A stretch of 7,530 bases of DNA from Bacillota bacterium (GTDB taxonomy: Bacteria > Bacillota > Clostridia > Acetivibrionales > DTU013): positions 1-7,530 of the forward strand of contig JAEZMC010000356.1 of the NCBI GenBank assembly GCA_023435805.1, given 5' to 3'. The position numbers and the translations under genes are program-made. Below the pieces are notes generated by a model that saw only the letters and a list, made by a program, of their open reading frames with translations, did not search any database and was not told the DNA's origin. How positions within the stretch are numbered: position 1 is the stretch's first letter; the number at the start of each line of letters is the position of its first letter. Positions 6,200-7,530 of this stretch are shown here, piece after piece.

Positions 6200-6228
6200 T
6201 TTATGCGAATATTTTTTTGTGGTAAGAT
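6200..6228 (+). promoter_or_regulatory. Candidate promoter of the DUF72 gene
   Basis: TTTATG (6200-6205) and TAAGAT (6223-6228) are 17 nt apart, about 80 nt before the start codon. Matches to consensus are modest (3/6 and 4/6), so this is only the best candidate in the divergent gap. Confidence 0.3.
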
Positions 6229-6250
6229 AAACCATAGAAAGAAAGCGGCG

Positions 6251-6284
6251 CGGAGCGGCGGATTTTGGCTTCAGATCCGCTCCG
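6251..6284 (+). other. 5' leader hairpin ahead of the DUF72 gene
   Basis: CGGAGCGG (6251-6258) and CCGCTCCG (6277-6284) form a perfect 8-bp G+C-rich stem with an 18-nt loop, ending 9 nt before the Shine-Dalgarno AAGGGAGG (6294-6301). No T run follows, so it is not a terminator. It could influence translation or RNA stability. Confidence 0.45.
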
Positions 6285-6308
6285 GTACAGTTGAAGGGAG
6301 GATGGATC

Positions 6309-7082
6309 ATGATTTGCATCGGGACATGCGGATACTCCTATAAGGAATGGGTGGGGCCATTTTATCCCGAAGGTACCAGGGACGGGAATATGCTGGAATA
6401 TTACGCCTCACAATTCAATTTTGTGGAGATCAATTCCTCCTTTTACCATATGCCCAGGCTGCAGCTGTTCGACAGTATAGCCAAAAGGACGCCGGACGGT
6501 TTTAAAACGGCGGTCAAGCTATTTCAGGGCTTTACGCACGAAACCGCTGTCGACGGCAAGCTTGCCGGTAACTTTTCCTATTCCGTGCAGCCGCTGGTGG
6601 AGTCAGGCAAACTGGTATGCCTGCTTGCCCAGTTCCCATACTCCTTTCATTATACGCCTGAAAATATGGACCGTTTGAAGCAAATAAGGGAATGGTTCAG
6701 AGATGTCGACGTCAATGTGGAATTCCGAAATCAAAACTGGATCCGGCAGGAGGTCGTTGCGTTGCTGAAAAGTGAAAACCTGGGATTTGTATGTGTGGAC
6801 GAGCCGAATGTGAAAGGTTTGATCAAAAAGGTGCTGCTCGCCACTTCCAATGTCTCCTATTTGCGCCTGCACGGCCGCAATGCCGCGAAGTGGTATGGAG
6901 GGGAGGGCTCCGAGAGGTATGATTACCTGTACAGTGAACAGGAGCTTTACGAATGGCTTCCGGGGATCAGGGAGCTGGAGGGAAATTCACAAATCACCGT
7001 CATAGCCTTTAACAACCACCCCAAGGGCAAGGCGACAGCCAACGGGAAAATGCTTGCAAGCCTTTTGCAAAGCGCCTTATAA
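6309..7082 (+). CDS. DUF72 family TIM-barrel protein (YecE/YunF-like)
   Basis: A 257-aa cytosolic protein of the DUF72 family (COG1801; E. coli YecE, B. subtilis YunF), a TIM-barrel-like fold of unproven biochemical role. Family signatures run the full length: IGTCGYSYKEWVGPFYP (4-20), FVEINSSFY (about 38-46), LLAQFPYSFHYTPEN (about 105-119), VEFRNQNW, YLRLHGRN (about 185-192) and a C-terminal FNNHPKGKATANG. The length is close to the usual 240-270, so the gene is complete. Start chosen: ATG 6309, because AAGGGAGG (6294-6301) lies 7 nt upstream. The longer frame from TTG 6291 would include that ribosome site within the coding region. It is divergent from the SOS operon and shares its 187-bp upstream gap. 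No signal peptide or membrane segment is seen. Confidence 0.93.
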   Translation: MICIGTCGYSYKEWVGPFYPEGTRDGNMLEYYASQFNFVEINSSFYHMPRLQLFDSIAKRTPDGFKTAVKLFQGFTHETAVDGKLAGNFSYSVQPLVESGKLVCLLAQFPYSFHYTPENMDRLKQIREWFRDVDVNVEFRNQNWIRQEVVALLKSENLGFVCVDEPNVKGLIKKVLLATSNVSYLRLHGRNAAKWYGGEGSERYDYLYSEQELYEWLPGIRELEGNSQITVIAFNNHPKGKATANGKMLASLLQSAL

Positions 7083-7088
7083 GGCGGA

Positions 7089-7114
7089 GGCTTTCGTCAG
7101 AAGCCGGCGGTTTT
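7089..7114 (+). terminator. Weak candidate terminator after the DUF72 gene
   Basis: GGCTT (7089-7093) pairs with AAGCC (7101-7105) around a 7-nt loop 6 nt after the stop codon, followed after GGCGG by four T. The short stem and displaced T run make it doubtful. A second hairpin (GGGG plus CGA with TCG plus CCCC, 7175-7194) sits next to the stop of the minus-strand gene but has no T run. Confidence 0.3.
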
Positions 7115-7197
7115 ATCAATGCGCCTCATGTGTTTTTGTATATTTTCCGCCTGCCGGGACATAACAATGCGATTGGGGCCGAATATGTCGCCCCTGT

Positions 7198-7530
7198 TCA
7201 CTGACCGTCGAGCTGATCGGTTGCAAAGCTAATAAAGTTGTCCGTATCCGGGTTATCAATAAACTTGAACGTAAGGTTCGATATCTCCTTCAGCTTCTTG
7301 ATTTCAACCCCCAGTTTAATGACATTGTTTCCTTTCCGGACTCCGCTGCTCAGGCTCATTATGCGAACAACAGAACCTTCCGGAGGATTGAAAAAGCTAT
7401 AACCCCTTTCTGAACTGCTATCGAAATCGAAAATAAACTGAATGGACTCCCCCGCTTTTTCATATTTCACACTGTTCACCGTAATTCCCATCCCATCGAG
7501 CTTTGTATGATATTCGATTTCTCCTTTTTG
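7198..7530 (-). CDS. Unrecognised protein, C-terminal part (5' end outside window)
   Basis: The frame is open from the right edge to the TGA at 7198-7200 (110 codons visible). An ATG at 7491 has no ribosome site and the 13 codons before it read on smoothly (QKGEIEYHTKLDG), so the gene almost certainly starts beyond the window. The visible part is hydrophilic with alternating hydrophobic residues (ITVNSVKYEKAGESIQFIFDF, split here as two strands; later VVRIMSLSSG and LTFKFIDNP), suggesting a beta-sandwich or immunoglobulin-like domain, as often found at the C-terminus of exported or anti-sigma-type proteins in Bacillota. No cysteine or membrane segment is visible. I do not recognise the family. 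It converges with the DUF72 gene, 115 bp away. Confidence 0.7.
   Translation of the reverse strand, partial: QKGEIEYHTKLDGMGITVNSVKYEKAGESIQFIFDFDSSSERGYSFFNPPEGSVVRIMSLSSGVRKGNNVIKLGVEIKKLKEISNLTFKFIDNPDTDNFISFATDQLDGQ

Noticed and set aside
6291..6308. TTG start extending the DUF72 protein by six residues
   Set aside because: The extension consists of the Shine-Dalgarno itself. The ATG at 6309 has ideal spacing and fits the family N-terminus.
7175..7194. Hairpin GGGG..CGA/TCG..CCCC next to the stop of the right-edge gene
   Set aside because: It has no T run on either strand, so it is not called as a terminator.

Overview
The window looks like a chromosomal segment of a Bacillota member, most likely a Clostridia-type genome of moderate G+C (judged by eye, about half). 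The reasons are strong AAGGAGG/GGGAGG Shine-Dalgarno sites, TTG and GTG starts, a Gram-positive LexA box (GAAC-N4-GTTC), a YqjW/UvrX-like Y-family polymerase, and a BmrCD/TM287-288-like heterodimeric ABC exporter. No mobile element, CRISPR array, tRNA or rRNA was seen.

Layout, left to right. (1) The 3' end of a cytidine deaminase gene on + (1-206). (2) A 295-bp convergent gap (207-501) with an 11-bp perfect hairpin and a possible degenerate reading frame. (3) On the minus strand, two half-size ABC exporter genes, transcribed 4230->2428 and then 2340->502. Their ATPase motifs are asymmetric in complementary ways, as expected of one heterodimeric pump. (4) The leader of this operon (4231-4626): promoter, short 5' hairpin, a 28-codon leader ORF with a near-ideal Shine-Dalgarno, an intrinsic terminator, and an antiterminator formed by the 3' end of the leader ORF with the 5' arm of the terminator. 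This is the layout of ribosome-mediated transcription attenuation, as known for B. subtilis bmrB-bmrCD. (5) Upstream on the same strand, an SOS operon: a perfect LexA box over the start region of a good promoter, then an unrecognised ~80-aa protein whose stop overlaps the GTG start of a Y-family DNA polymerase. (6) Divergent from it on +, a DUF72 (YecE/YunF-like) gene (6309-7082). (7) At the right edge, on minus, the C-terminal part of an unrecognised protein (7198-7530).

How the parts work together: the minus-strand block from about 6200 to 502 holds two stress-response units in tandem. The first is controlled by DNA damage (LexA). The second is an efflux pump that appears to be controlled by translation stress through its leader peptide. 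I see no convincing terminator between them, so SOS transcripts may run into the attenuator.

The most interesting item is the leader-peptide attenuator in front of the ABC pair. The mechanism has precedent, but this peptide and RNA fold do not match any leader I recognise. Second is the small LexA-controlled protein translationally coupled to the polymerase.
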